DNA of 64,000 nucleotides from Gp13-AA77 sp035946735 (GCA_035946735.1 DASYYZ010000191.1:11935-75934); one strand, 5' to 3'; shown: positions 33,604 through 42,265, numbered from the stretch's first letter. The notes: generated from the sequence alone by a model not told the origin. Program-made: numbers and translations.

Positions 33604-34152
33604 GTGCCGACTCGACTAAATGTCACGTTAGCCAAAGGACAGGCCGGGCCGCAGGAGCATCAGCTCGATTTCGAAGGCGAGGTTGCCGGAGAGCAGGGAG
33701 GCGAGGTTCGCTGCTTCGTGGACGGTGAAAAGGCGGGCCTGGCAAACTGGGCCCGCATCGCGCCCGGACTTTACTCTATCCTGCTCGAGGGCCGCTCCTA
33801 TGACGTGCGCGTAAATCATCGCGCGGGCGCCGGCGCCGCACCCGACTACGACGTACGCGTCGACGGTGAGCCTTTCCGCATCGCCCTGCGCGATCCTCGG
33901 TCGCGGCGTCAGCCGACCGGGACTGCCGTTACAACCGGACCGCAAGAGATTGCCGCGCCCATGCCCGGCAAGGTTGCAAGGCTTTTGGTCAAGGAAGGCG
34001 ACCAGGTGGAGGCCGACCAGGGTCTGCTGGTGATCGAAGCCATGAAAATGCAAAACGAGCTGCGGTCGCCGCGCGCAGCTCGAGTGGAGCGCATCTATGC
34101 AGGCGAAGGCGCAGGCGTCGAGACAGGCGCGCCGCTGATCCGGCTGGCGTAA
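33604..34152 (+). CDS. biotin carboxyl carrier protein of an acyl-CoA carboxylase
   Basis: A 182-residue partner of the biotin carboxylase. The C-terminal 75 residues form the biotinyl domain with the biotinylation motif EAMKMQNE (K148, 35 residues from the end, the usual distance). It begins IAAPMPGKVARLLVKEGDQV. The N-terminal about 100 residues (QLDFEGEVAGEQGGEVRCFV and RSYDVRVNHRAG) look like the linker domain of propionyl-CoA carboxylase alpha chains. The start is GTG at 33604, 3 bp after the carboxylase stop, so expression is coupled. It carries the carboxybiotin to a carboxyltransferase encoded elsewhere. Confidence 0.87.
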   Translation: MPTRLNVTLAKGQAGPQEHQLDFEGEVAGEQGGEVRCFVDGEKAGLANWARIAPGLYSILLEGRSYDVRVNHRAGAGAAPDYDVRVDGEPFRIALRDPRSRRQPTGTAVTTGPQEIAAPMPGKVARLLVKEGDQVEADQGLLVIEAMKMQNELRSPRAARVERIYAGEGAGVETGAPLIRLA

Positions 34153-34247
34153 GAGCGGATTCGGATTTTGACGACTGTTGAATATTTCTCCACGAATCTT
34201 TCGCGGCCGTTGGCCGCAACCAGAGCAGTTCTTTCCCGGAGTTTATC

Positions 34248-35468
34248 GTGAGCCTCTTCGCTGCGCTAAGAGCGATTCGCCATGGAAAGGCGAAGCGGCT
34301 CAGCCCGACATTGTGTTCCGAACCCAGCGGATCGAACCGAAGAGTCTGTTTTTTTGCTCACCCTGCGATGAAATTCGGCCTTGGCGGGAAAGAGTGGGCG
34401 CCTTTTTTGCTTTGGCGGTCACGCTCAAGGAGGTCTAAAGCTGCTGCCTTGGCGTCCTTAATGGCAGCCTGCCTCCTGGGCAGTTGCTCGCGCACGTCCG
34501 GGCATCGCGAAGTATGGGCCGAGGTGAACAGACACCCCATTTATCGCGACGAGGTGGAGCGTTACTATCGGCAGCGGCTGCCGAGCCCGCCCACTGCCGT
34601 GAGCGATGAACAGTCGTTGAGCCTGAAGCTCAACCTTCTCGACGAGATGATCGACAATGAACTGCTCATCGAACAGGCCTTGAAGCGGCAGGTCGTGGTT
34701 TCGGACGCCGAGATCGATCGCGAGGTCGCATCGCTCAGCAGTCCTTACTCACCCCAGGAGTTCAAAAAGAAGCTTGACGATGACGGCCTTACACCGGCGG
34801 GCCTCCGGGAACAGATTCGACGGCATCTGCTGGTGGAAAAGCTGCTCGATCGCGACATTCGCTCCCGCATCGCTATCACACCCGCCGAAGTCGCGAACTA
34901 CTATCAGGCCCACAAGTCACAGTTCGGCGTGCCCGAGAGTCGGTATCACCTGGCGCAGATTTTGGTGACGGTCGCCCGCGATCCCGCCTTGCACAATCTG
35001 AAGCAAAGTGACGCCGTAGGACGTGCGGCCGCCGAGCGCAAAGTGCGCGCGATCGAGCAACAACTGCGGTCCGGCCACGACTTCGGCAAGCTGGCTGAGC
35101 AGTACTCCGAGGATCCAGCCACTGCATCCGGCGGCGGCGACATGGGATTCGTGCCGGCCTCGGCGATTGCATCGGAGCCGAAGCTGCGGATAGCCGTGAA
35201 CGCCCTGCGTGTCGGACAATTGTCGGGGATCGTGCGCGATGAGAAAGGAAATTACCACATCATTAAGCTCATCGGGCGCGAGGACGCGGGGCAGCGTCTG
35301 CTGTCGGATGCGGTCGTGCAGAAGACGATCAAAGACGCGCTCTCCGGCGAGCGCGAACAAGTGCTCCGCGCCGCCTACATCGAGGATCTGCGCAACCAGG
35401 CCAAAGTCAGGGACGAGTTGGCCAGCCGGGTTGTACAGGAGGCGGGCAATCCGGCCTCGCTAAAATGA
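34248..35468 (+). CDS. PpiC/SurA-type peptidylprolyl isomerase lipoprotein
   Basis: Up to 406 residues. A lipobox LLGSC appears near residue 78 of the longest frame, predicting a lipid-anchored periplasmic or outer-membrane protein. A SurA-like N-terminal chaperone region (about 85-215) follows, then a PpiC rotamase domain (about 225-335, YHLAQILVTVARD and DFGKLAEQYSEDPATA with GGGDMGF). It likely assists folding of outer-membrane and secreted proteins. The start is unclear: GTG 34248 has GGAG 6 bases upstream but gives a long basic stretch before the lipobox; ATG 34368 is closer to it but lacks a ribosome site. Confidence 0.83.
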   Translation: MSLFAALRAIRHGKAKRLSPTLCSEPSGSNRRVCFFAHPAMKFGLGGKEWAPFLLWRSRSRRSKAAALASLMAACLLGSCSRTSGHREVWAEVNRHPIYRDEVERYYRQRLPSPPTAVSDEQSLSLKLNLLDEMIDNELLIEQALKRQVVVSDAEIDREVASLSSPYSPQEFKKKLDDDGLTPAGLREQIRRHLLVEKLLDRDIRSRIAITPAEVANYYQAHKSQFGVPESRYHLAQILVTVARDPALHNLKQSDAVGRAAAERKVRAIEQQLRSGHDFGKLAEQYSEDPATASGGGDMGFVPASAIASEPKLRIAVNALRVGQLSGIVRDEKGNYHIIKLIGREDAGQRLLSDAVVQKTIKDALSGEREQVLRAAYIEDLRNQAKVRDELASRVVQEAGNPASLK

Positions 35469-35507
35469 CTCCGCGCCCGCCGCGTCGATTTCGTTGGGCG
35501 CGACCAC

Positions 35508-35945
35508 TTATCGCCGGCCCGTCTTCCGGCGAGGCGCTGCCTTCTTGGCCGGCTTCTTCGCTGCCTTCTTCACCGCCTTGACTGCCGGCTTGCCGGCCTT
35601 TTTCTTAGGCGGCTTTGCTTTGGCTTGACGCGCTGGTTTGGTGGCGGCGACAGCCTTGGCCGCCTTTTTGGCCTTTGCCGTGGCCTTGGCCGCCTTGGGC
35701 GCGGCTCCACGCGTCCGCTTCGCGGGGCTTGGTGGTGCCGGCGAAGGCTCGGGCACCTTGGCCGCCGGCGCCGAAGAGGGCGTGGACGGCTCCTCTTCTA
35801 TCACCACCTCCTCGTAGGACACGTCCTCATCGCCCGCAGCGTCGTCCCCTTCACCTTCGGCGCCAGCCTCTTCTTCCTCCTGATAATCGGAAGAAAGCTC
35901 CTCGCCATAGTCAAGTTCATCGCCGGGTTCTCGATCGAAAACCAT
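35508..35945 (-). CDS. histone H1-like protein with acidic N-terminal half
   Basis: A 145-residue protein of two opposite halves. Residues about 1-60 are strongly acidic (DELDYGEELSSDYQEEEE and a DEDVSYEEVVIEEEP stretch). Residues about 75-145 are Lys/Ala/Pro-rich with repeated KKAAK, AKKPAK and KPPKKK units, like the C-terminal tail of histone H1 or bacterial Hc1/AlgP proteins. It probably binds DNA through the basic tail, with the acidic head modulating binding or recruiting partners. The ATG at 35945 has a strong GAGGAGG site 5 bases upstream, ruling out the longer frame. The stop at 35508 lies about 40 bp from the end of the convergent chaperone gene. Confidence 0.72.
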   Translation of the reverse strand: MVFDREPGDELDYGEELSSDYQEEEEAGAEGEGDDAAGDEDVSYEEVVIEEEPSTPSSAPAAKVPEPSPAPPSPAKRTRGAAPKAAKATAKAKKAAKAVAATKPARQAKAKPPKKKAGKPAVKAVKKAAKKPAKKAAPRRKTGRR

Positions 35946-36400
35946 GAAATCCTCCTCGCCGTCTCTGCTGAGCCCCGCTCGGGAGCCCGTCTGGTTGAGC
36001 TGCGCTGCGCTCTTGAGGCGCAAAAAGCCCACGCCCGCCAGATGTATACCACGACACTTCATCTGTCAAGCGGGATGATCAAACACGCGACAATTTTCCA
36101 CTTACCGGCTGTCAGTTGCCTTTCTCCAGCTTCGCGCAGCCCGTTGCGCGCCGGCCAAACCGCAGGGCCACGCCCGTCGCATGGGTTGCTCCCCTTCGGT
36201 AACAGCATGATCACGTTAGGCTTGGCGCCAGCCTACCCGCCTGGGACCTTGGTACCTCGGTACCAGGCCCCAAGTCCCGTTTGACCTCATCTTCTGGCGC
36301 GGTTCCGACGAAAGGATTTGTTGAACGAACAGGCAGAGCTACGGCGTCGGATGAGGCCAGTTCTCGAACCGTGTTCGGACAGGAGAAGAGCGGAGAGACT
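35946..36400. other. 455-bp intergenic region
   Basis: Lies between the histone-like gene and the sedolisin gene, which diverge. It contains the short palindrome TGGTACC-TC-GGTACCA near 36248-36264. I see no gene; the frame running up to the sedolisin from 36281 is only read-through. Confidence 0.5.
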
Positions 36401-37651
36401 ATGAATAAACCCACAACTGCACTGAAAATGATATTTTCTGCAAGCCTGTCGATCGCAACTGGTTTCGGCGCTCCGGAAATGCCGCAGCAAACGGTGGCGG
36501 GGCGTCAGGGAAACCTGATCGTACCCGAGTCGAGCGTGGTCCGCGTTGAGGATCGTGGCCTGCGGGCGCACACGAATCATTTGATCCTTGCCCCTGAAGC
36601 CGCCCAGTCCATGCCGCTGGACACCGAAGCGGAGCCCGACGGCGCCCGCGCCGCGGCTGCGTTCACTCCCTACGGGAAATCGCCAGCCAGCCTGCGCAGC
36701 GTCTATCGGCTGCCCGCGACCGGCGGCGCCGGCGTCATCGCCCTCGTCGATGCCTATGACGATCCGACCGCGGAGCATGACCTGGGAGTCTTCTCCAGCC
36801 AGTTCGGCTTGCCGGCATGCACGAGCCTGAACGGCTGCTTCACCAAGGTTTACGCGACCGGCGTCAAGCCGGCGGCAAGCTGCAGTTGGAGCCAGGAAGC
36901 CGATCTCGATATCGAGTGGGCGCACGCCATCGCTCCTGGCGCCCGGATCGTGCTGGTTGAAGCTGCGTCCAACAACAGCAATGATCTGGCTGTAGCAGTG
37001 AATGTGGCGAGTTCACTGGTCAGTAGAAACGGAAGCTTCGGCGAGGTCAGTATGAGCTGGGGATTCAGTGAGTTTTCCGCCGAGAAGAGTCTCGACCTCA
37101 ATTTCACTCATCCGGGCGTAGTCTATGTGGCGGCCAGCGGTGATATCGGCGGCCAGCGCACTTATCCTGCCGTTTCGCCTTACGTGATTGCTGCAGGTGG
37201 AACCACCCTGACCTTCAACCTGGCGGGGCAATTCGTCAGCGAGTCGGCGTGGAGCAGCGGCGGCGGTGGCCCTAGCACGTACGAGGCACGGCCTTCCTAT
37301 CAGGACTCGATTGTCAGCCGTGTGGGATCGAAACGGGGAACCCCAGACATCGCTTTTGATGCAGACCCGCAATCAGGCGTGGCCGTATACGACAGCACTT
37401 CTTGCGGTGGAGTCTCAGGATGGCTGGTGTTCGGCGGAACAAGTCTGTCTTCACCGGCCGTGGCGGGCATCCTCAATCTGGCTGGCCACTTCTACGCCTC
37501 GAGCGACATCGAGCTGAGCGTCATTTACAGCAATCTGGGCAGCACAGATTTCCGGGACATTACCTCTGGCCAAGCCGCAGCCTTCAGCGCGACCAAGGGC
37601 TGGGACTTTGTAACGGGTGTCGGCAGCAGCCTGGGCCTGAAAGGCAAATGA
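36401..37651 (+). CDS. sedolisin-type (S53) serine-carboxyl peptidase
   Basis: A 416-residue exported protease. Signal (about 1-24), a short pro-region, then an S53 subtilisin-fold domain. Catalytic residues are visible: Glu and Asp in QEADLDIEWAHA (ExxxD), the oxyanion Asp in YVAASGDIGG, and Ser in FGGTSLSSPAVAG (GTSxxxP). Sedolisins work at acidic pH on extracellular protein. The pro-domain is much shorter than in kumamolisin-like enzymes, so it may belong to the pro-domain-poor acidobacterial type. A Ca2+-binding tail (FRDITSGQAAAFSATKGWD) is present. Start ATG 36401 with GGAGAG just upstream. It is a single-gene unit. Confidence 0.88.
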   Translation: MNKPTTALKMIFSASLSIATGFGAPEMPQQTVAGRQGNLIVPESSVVRVEDRGLRAHTNHLILAPEAAQSMPLDTEAEPDGARAAAAFTPYGKSPASLRSVYRLPATGGAGVIALVDAYDDPTAEHDLGVFSSQFGLPACTSLNGCFTKVYATGVKPAASCSWSQEADLDIEWAHAIAPGARIVLVEAASNNSNDLAVAVNVASSLVSRNGSFGEVSMSWGFSEFSAEKSLDLNFTHPGVVYVAASGDIGGQRTYPAVSPYVIAAGGTTLTFNLAGQFVSESAWSSGGGGPSTYEARPSYQDSIVSRVGSKRGTPDIAFDADPQSGVAVYDSTSCGGVSGWLVFGGTSLSSPAVAGILNLAGHFYASSDIELSVIYSNLGSTDFRDITSGQAAAFSATKGWDFVTGVGSSLGLKGK

Positions 37652-37711
37652 CGTGCCGATTGGTTGTGGGCCGCCGCAGAACTGAGGCCCACTGCAATTG
37701 CAAACTGCGAG

Positions 37712-38419
37712 CTACTTGTGGCCGTCCGGGTGCTCGCAGGATGGGAAGCTCTCCCACATCACGCGGCCCGTCCAACCAAGATCCTTTAAACCTGCCTCGG
37801 AATTGTAGTAGGACCGAACCACCCATTCCTTGATGTTCTCGAAATGGTTGCGAATTGTCATGGGGCCGCCCTCGATTGCCGGTTTGGAGACATCGGAACC
37901 GGTCTCGTACCACTCCTGCTCCCGCTGGCCGGGGACACCTTCCGAGGCGGCAGTGAGGATCGCGTCTTGCTGCTCCCCCGCTAAAGCAACGAATGGCTGT
38001 CCATTGCGCCGGATCGCCTCACCGTCAAAGGCCGAAAGGGATTGCAGCAGCTTACGCTGGCTGGGCTCCGTATCCACAGTCAGCAGCAGATCGATCAACC
38101 GGCTGACCTGCGCTTTGCCTGATCCCGGAACGATGCGCTCAGCCAGGGCCGCGAGCGTCTCACTCTGGTGAGCATCGAGGAACTGCGGCGACCATTCCGC
38201 AGTGTTGGCAGCCCCGGCGTCGTAGGGGCCGGAACCTGTGGATGCCTGTACCTGTTCGTGGTGGGAACCGGCGCGTCCAATGGACGCAAAAGCAGCGCTG
38301 CCACCTACGCCGGTAAGGAGCTGCTGCACCATTTCCCGGCGGCTCAAGCTGCGGCGATCATCGCGGCCCTCTCCCCGTGCGTACCTGAAAATCGGATTCT
38401 CAGACCGGTCATGATTCAT
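37712..38419 (-). CDS. gluconate 2-dehydrogenase subunit 3-like protein (Tat-exported)
   Basis: A 235-residue protein with a twin-arginine signal (RRSLSRREMVQQLLTGVGG). The region about 80-215 resembles subunit 3 of membrane-bound gluconate/sorbitol dehydrogenases (LAERIVPGSGKAQVSRLIDL and the YYNSEAGLKDLGWTGRVMW end). Subunit 3 is exported with the FAD-GMC catalytic subunit and passes electrons onward. No GMC oxidoreductase or cytochrome partner is adjacent, so it is an orphan subunit. ATG at 38419 has GAGG 8 bases upstream. It lies 78 bp downstream of the PoxB-like gene on the same strand. Confidence 0.75.
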   Translation of the reverse strand: MNHDRSENPIFRYARGEGRDDRRSLSRREMVQQLLTGVGGSAAFASIGRAGSHHEQVQASTGSGPYDAGAANTAEWSPQFLDAHQSETLAALAERIVPGSGKAQVSRLIDLLLTVDTEPSQRKLLQSLSAFDGEAIRRNGQPFVALAGEQQDAILTAASEGVPGQREQEWYETGSDVSKPAIEGGPMTIRNHFENIKEWVVRSYYNSEAGLKDLGWTGRVMWESFPSCEHPDGHK

Positions 38420-38496
38420 GATCACCGCCTCAGTCGGTGCTGACTGGCGAGTTTATCACCACAGCGGTCGCCCCGAAAGCGAAGAGTGATCGACGA

Positions 38497-40287
38497 TCAG
38501 TTCCCGTGAGGCATGATAACGTCAACCATTTCCCGGAAAGTCTGCCGAATAATGCCGCGCTCATTGGGATCGCCCTTGAAAAGCGCAGAAGCGTAAGCCT
38601 TGGCTTGCTCGAAGCTGATGTGCGGAGGAATCGGAGGCACATCCGGATCGGTAATTGCGTCAATCACAACCGGCCGGTCAGCCGACAACGCTTCATCCCA
38701 CGCTGCGCCCACCACCTCCGGCCGATCGACCAGAATGCCCTTGAGACCGAGCAACTCTGCGTACTGGGCGTACGGGAAATCGGGCAGATTCTGCGAACAC
38801 TCAAATTTCGGATCGCCCGCCAGAGCGCGTTGCTCCCACGTGACCTGATTCAGGTCATTGTTATGCAGGACGAGGACGATCAGGCGCGGGTCCGCCCATT
38901 GCCGCCAATATTTTGAGACGGTGATGAGGCCGTTGTTTCCATTCATCTGCATGGCGCCGTCGCCCACCAAGGCAATCGCCACGCGTTCGGGAAAAGCGAA
39001 CTTCGCCGCGATCGCGTAGGGAACGCCGGGACCCATGGTGGCCAGGTTCCCGGATAGCGAAGCCATCATGCCAGGGCGAATCTTGAGGTCTCGCGCAAAC
39101 CAGTTGGCCACGGAACCGGAGTCGGCAGCCAGGATACAGTTCTCGGGCAGGCGCGGCGAAAGTTCCCAGAAGACCCGCTGGTGATTGATGGGGTCGGCCT
39201 CGTCCATGGCCTTGGCTTCCAGCAGTTTCCACCAATCGGCCACTCCCTTCTCGATCTTTTCCCGCCAGGATAGGTCCGCATTACGCTCCAGTCTGGGGAT
39301 CAAGGCTCGCAAGGTCTCGGCGCTGTCACCCACCAGGTTGACCTCGGTAGGGTAGCGGAATCCGAGCATGCGGCCATCAATGTCGATCTGCACGCCACGA
39401 GCCTGTCCCTCTTTCGGCAGGAATTCAGAGTAAGGAAAACTTGTGCCGACCATCAGGAGGGTGTCGCAACCCATCATTAGATCGTAACTGGGCTTGGTGC
39501 CGAGGAGACCGATGGAGCCGGTGACATAAGGCAGGTCGTCCGGCAGCGCCGCTTTACCGAGCAATGCCTTGGCGACACCCGCTCCAAGGAGATCGGCGAC
39601 GGCTATCACCTCATCGGTGGCGTGCAAGGCTCCCGCGCCCACCAGCATTGCCACCTTTTCGCCAGCGTTGAGAACTTCGGCGGCGCGTGCCAGATCCAGC
39701 TCGGTCGGAACCACGCGCGGTTGCGAATACGCTGTCCCGGAATGAACGGTGCCATGCGCTCGCGGAGGTTGCTCGACGGCCGGCAGTTCCTGAACGTCGT
39801 TGGGCACGATGACGCAAGTGACCGTGCGCTCGGTTTGCGCGATACGCAAGGCGCGGTCAATCAGATGCCTCACCTGAGCCGGCACGGACGCCATGTGAAC
39901 GTATTCCTGGGCGACGTCTTTGAACAGAGAGTGCAGGTCAACTTCCTGCTGGTAACTGCCCCCAAGCGCGGCCCGGGCCTGCTGGCCCACAATGGCCAGA
40001 ACCGACGCGTGGTCCATCTTGGCGTCGTATAGTCCGTTCAGCAGATGAATGGCTCCCGGACCCGAAGTGGCCAGGCAGACGCCGACCTCGCCGGTGAACT
40101 TCGCATGGGCGCAAGCCATAAAGGCTGCCATCTCCTCGTGCCGGACCTGCACAAAATGGATTTTGTCCCTGGCGCGGTCAAACGCCCCGACAATCCCGTT
40201 GATGCCGTCACCGGGATACCCATAGACGCGACGGACTCCCCACTGCACGAGCCGTTCGAGAATGAAGTCACCGACCGTGGTCGACAT
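38497..40287 (-). CDS. thiamine-diphosphate enzyme, PoxB/pyruvate-oxidase-like
   Basis: A 596-residue ThDP-dependent enzyme of the pyruvate oxidase / acetolactate synthase superfamily. Residues about 4-170 form the Pyr domain with the catalytic Glu in RHEEMAAFM; 190-320 is the central domain; 375-560 is the PP domain with the ThDP motif GDGAMQMNGNNGL. In PoxB this turns pyruvate into acetate and CO2 with FAD and a quinone acceptor. FAD binding cannot be confirmed here, so acetolactate synthase or an oxalyl-CoA-type activity is possible. ATG at 40287 with GGAGG 7 bases upstream. It may be co-transcribed with the gluconate-dehydrogenase-like gene. Confidence 0.85.
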   Translation of the reverse strand: MSTTVGDFILERLVQWGVRRVYGYPGDGINGIVGAFDRARDKIHFVQVRHEEMAAFMACAHAKFTGEVGVCLATSGPGAIHLLNGLYDAKMDHASVLAIVGQQARAALGGSYQQEVDLHSLFKDVAQEYVHMASVPAQVRHLIDRALRIAQTERTVTCVIVPNDVQELPAVEQPPRAHGTVHSGTAYSQPRVVPTELDLARAAEVLNAGEKVAMLVGAGALHATDEVIAVADLLGAGVAKALLGKAALPDDLPYVTGSIGLLGTKPSYDLMMGCDTLLMVGTSFPYSEFLPKEGQARGVQIDIDGRMLGFRYPTEVNLVGDSAETLRALIPRLERNADLSWREKIEKGVADWWKLLEAKAMDEADPINHQRVFWELSPRLPENCILAADSGSVANWFARDLKIRPGMMASLSGNLATMGPGVPYAIAAKFAFPERVAIALVGDGAMQMNGNNGLITVSKYWRQWADPRLIVLVLHNNDLNQVTWEQRALAGDPKFECSQNLPDFPYAQYAELLGLKGILVDRPEVVGAAWDEALSADRPVVIDAITDPDVPPIPPHISFEQAKAYASALFKGDPNERGIIRQTFREMVDVIMPHGN

Positions 40288-40405
40288 GATCTTGCCTCCA
40301 CCGCTGTCCCTAATTGAGAGCCCAGTGAAAAACGCTCGGGCACCTCCCGAAGGCGCACGGCTTAAAGCCCTGGCCGCCGCGAGCCGCCCAATGTCTTCAA
40401 TGGTT

Positions 40406-40472
40406 CTTGAGGGCGCGTTGCGGCGGGGCTGAAAACCCCGCCTTGACGAGGGCCGGCGAATCGCCTTTCAAC
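40406..40472 (-). repeat. dispersed palindromic repeat, copy 2
   Basis: Inverted copy of the element at 24236-24303. Read on the minus strand it starts GTTGAAAGGCG and has the hairpin GGCGGGG-TTTTCAG-CCCCGCC. It lies just beyond the end of the gene at 40476 and 119 bp from the start of the PoxB-like gene. Confidence 0.75.
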
Positions 40473-40475
40473 CTG

Positions 40476-40988
40476 TTAGATCGACAGCAGTCGATTGAAG
40501 AACGAGCGGTAGCGCTGTAGGGTCACACGAAGCGTTTCTGTAGACGCATCGCCGCCCCCGCCCCATTCGCCCTCGAGCTTTTGCCGTCCGGCAGCAAAGG
40601 ACTCAGCCAGATGCTTGATCGTCTCAGCCACGAGGCTGTCGGCGTTCTCCACGGCGTTGCGCGGTTCATCCACGAATCCTACTTGAATGTCATTCCAGCG
40701 GGCGCGCAGATCGTCAGCCTCCTTTCGATCGAAGAGCGGAGCAGTCACCTCAGGGGCGGCGGATGCGGCCGGTCTGCTCGGGGTGCTATCCGCCGGCGCG
40801 TCTTGGGCTCTCCTGGACGTGAACACTTCTTCAGCAGGCACCTGACTCCGAACCAACTCGGGCTCGAGTGGGTCGCCCGCGCTACCGTCAAGACCAACAC
40901 CGCCCCGCTCAACGACCGGTTCCGCTGAGGATTGGCCGCTGGCTCTCGCCAGATCCGCCGTAGTCAACCGTTTCGATTCTGGATTCAT
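40476..40988 (-). CDS. unknown soluble protein with an FVDxP domain, paired with the next gene
   Basis: A 170-residue protein. The N-terminal half (about 1-85) is Pro/Ala/Glu-rich and probably disordered. The C-terminal half (about 88-168) matches the C-terminal domain of the gene just upstream: WNDIQVGFVDEPRNAVENAD here against WRTVQARFVDAPGEAVTQAD there, and both end ETLRVTLQRYRSFFNRLLS / EDLREALIQYRALYDELLS. There is no signal or membrane segment. Its ATG overlaps the stop of the upstream gene by 4 bases (ATGA), so translation is coupled. I know of no function for this domain; a partner or regulator of the membrane-anchored paralogue is likely. Confidence 0.7.
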   Translation of the reverse strand: MNPESKRLTTADLARASGQSSAEPVVERGGVGLDGSAGDPLEPELVRSQVPAEEVFTSRRAQDAPADSTPSRPAASAAPEVTAPLFDRKEADDLRARWNDIQVGFVDEPRNAVENADSLVAETIKHLAESFAAGRQKLEGEWGGGGDASTETLRVTLQRYRSFFNRLLSI

Positions 40989-41554
40989 TTTCTAACCTCG
41001 CTTGCGATTGAGATATTGGGCGACAGGAGTTCGTCATAGAGCGCCCGGTATTGGATGAGAGCCTCTCGAAGATCTTCGGTGCCGGCCTTGCCGGCCCGTT
41101 GCCGCTCCGCGACCTCGCGCGCGGCGCGGTAATTCTGCACCACGTGTGGATGATCCACGGAGAGGTCGATCGCTTGTTGTTCGAAATCGCCCACGGGGTA
41201 GCCGCGCTGGGCCATCAATTGCTCAAGCAACTGGTCCGCTTGGGTCACGGCCTCCCCCGGGGCATCCACAAAACGCGCCTGCACCGTGCGCCAGGCCTCG
41301 GCAAAATGCTCGCGGTCTACCGCAGACAGGGGGCGGATGATGAGCTTGGCCCAGCGCTTTTCGCGTTCTTCGAGAGCCTTTTCGGCGGCCGTTTGGCCCC
41401 CGTGTTCTGCAACCACGCGATCGTACTCAGGACCGAAACGATTTCGCAGCCGTTCTGAGCGCTTCTGCTTCGAACGACGCGTGGCCGCCACAGCGATCAC
41501 CACGATCAAGACGATCGCGGCCACACCGATTATGATGAGTGCACGTTGATCCAC
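40985..41554 (-). CDS. membrane-anchored unknown protein with an FVDxP domain
   Basis: A 189-residue protein: one N-terminal transmembrane helix (ALIIIGVAAIVLIVVIAVAA, about 5-24), a basic stretch (RRSKQKRSERLRNRFGPEYD), a charged helical linker, and the same FVDxP domain as its downstream partner (about 84-185). The Arg/Lys run after the helix suggests the domain faces the cytoplasm. The start is GTG at 41554 with AAGGAGG 5 bases upstream. It is the first gene of a two-gene overlapping unit. I do not recognise a named family; a membrane-associated stress or envelope role is only a guess from the neighbourhood. Confidence 0.72.
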   Translation of the reverse strand: MDQRALIIIGVAAIVLIVVIAVAATRRSKQKRSERLRNRFGPEYDRVVAEHGGQTAAEKALEEREKRWAKLIIRPLSAVDREHFAEAWRTVQARFVDAPGEAVTQADQLLEQLMAQRGYPVGDFEQQAIDLSVDHPHVVQNYRAAREVAERQRAGKAGTEDLREALIQYRALYDELLSPNISIASEVRK

Positions 41555-42265
41555 TTTAACCTCCTTCGGCTTGGATGAAGCAGTTTCGGAGGCGGCGTCA
41601 ATTGTGTGGGACGACTCGCGGCGCGGCCGATCGAACGGACTTCAGGAGGTCATCTGTGTGTACAGCTTTTTCATGAGAAACTCGGGACATCGCCCTGAGC
41701 CTATTCCTGCCGAGAAGTTACGAGGAATGGGAAACCGGGTGACAGACTCTTCCCAACAGCCGCCACGTCTCCGTGAAACTCAATGGAGGCGCGCCTCGCG
41801 TGAGGGATTTGACGGAGGGGATCGGAGCTTATACAGCGCTTAGCCCGTACAAGCCAGCGAAGAGGACGGGGAGGATATGGCCCCGCTGCGGCGCGTCACG
41901 AATCTCCGCGAGGCTGCCAGGCCCGAGTCCCCACTCGCCGTCAGGACAGGGATCTTACTCCAGCGCAGAAGGACCTCTTCGAGAAAGCGCCGCTTCGTGA
42001 CGTTACCGTCCACTCCAGGACGCGAACATCGCGAAGACCGACGTTACGGCCAGCGCTCTGGTTCGCCGGCTTGCTGGAGCACGCCAAAACGCGCTGCCGG
42101 ATCAGCTTGTCCCTCGCCGAGCGCGCCGCCGTTGAATTCGCAGACGCCATTTTTCCACTGCTCGATCAGTACGCCCCGCGCTAATCTTACCTTCGCTAGG
42201 TTCTCAATTGTTTTTCAAGGCGGCATCGCATCCGCCCACGAAGACTTGGCTGGCGCTCCCACCAC
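41555..42265. other. 711-bp region without a confident gene
   Basis: Between the membrane protein pair and rsmI. On the plus strand, one frame is open from 41813 to a TAA at 42182-42184 without any ATG or GTG start. Its end reads like protein (AGLLEHAKTRCRISLSLAER, then FADAIFPLLDQY), which may be a decayed gene remnant. Other frames here look like noise. No repeat or promoter stands out. Confidence 0.45.

Noticed and set aside
41813..42184. Possible gene in the 711-bp gap before rsmI
   Set aside because: Open frame with a protein-like end but no start codon or ribosome site; kept only as a note in the gap entry.
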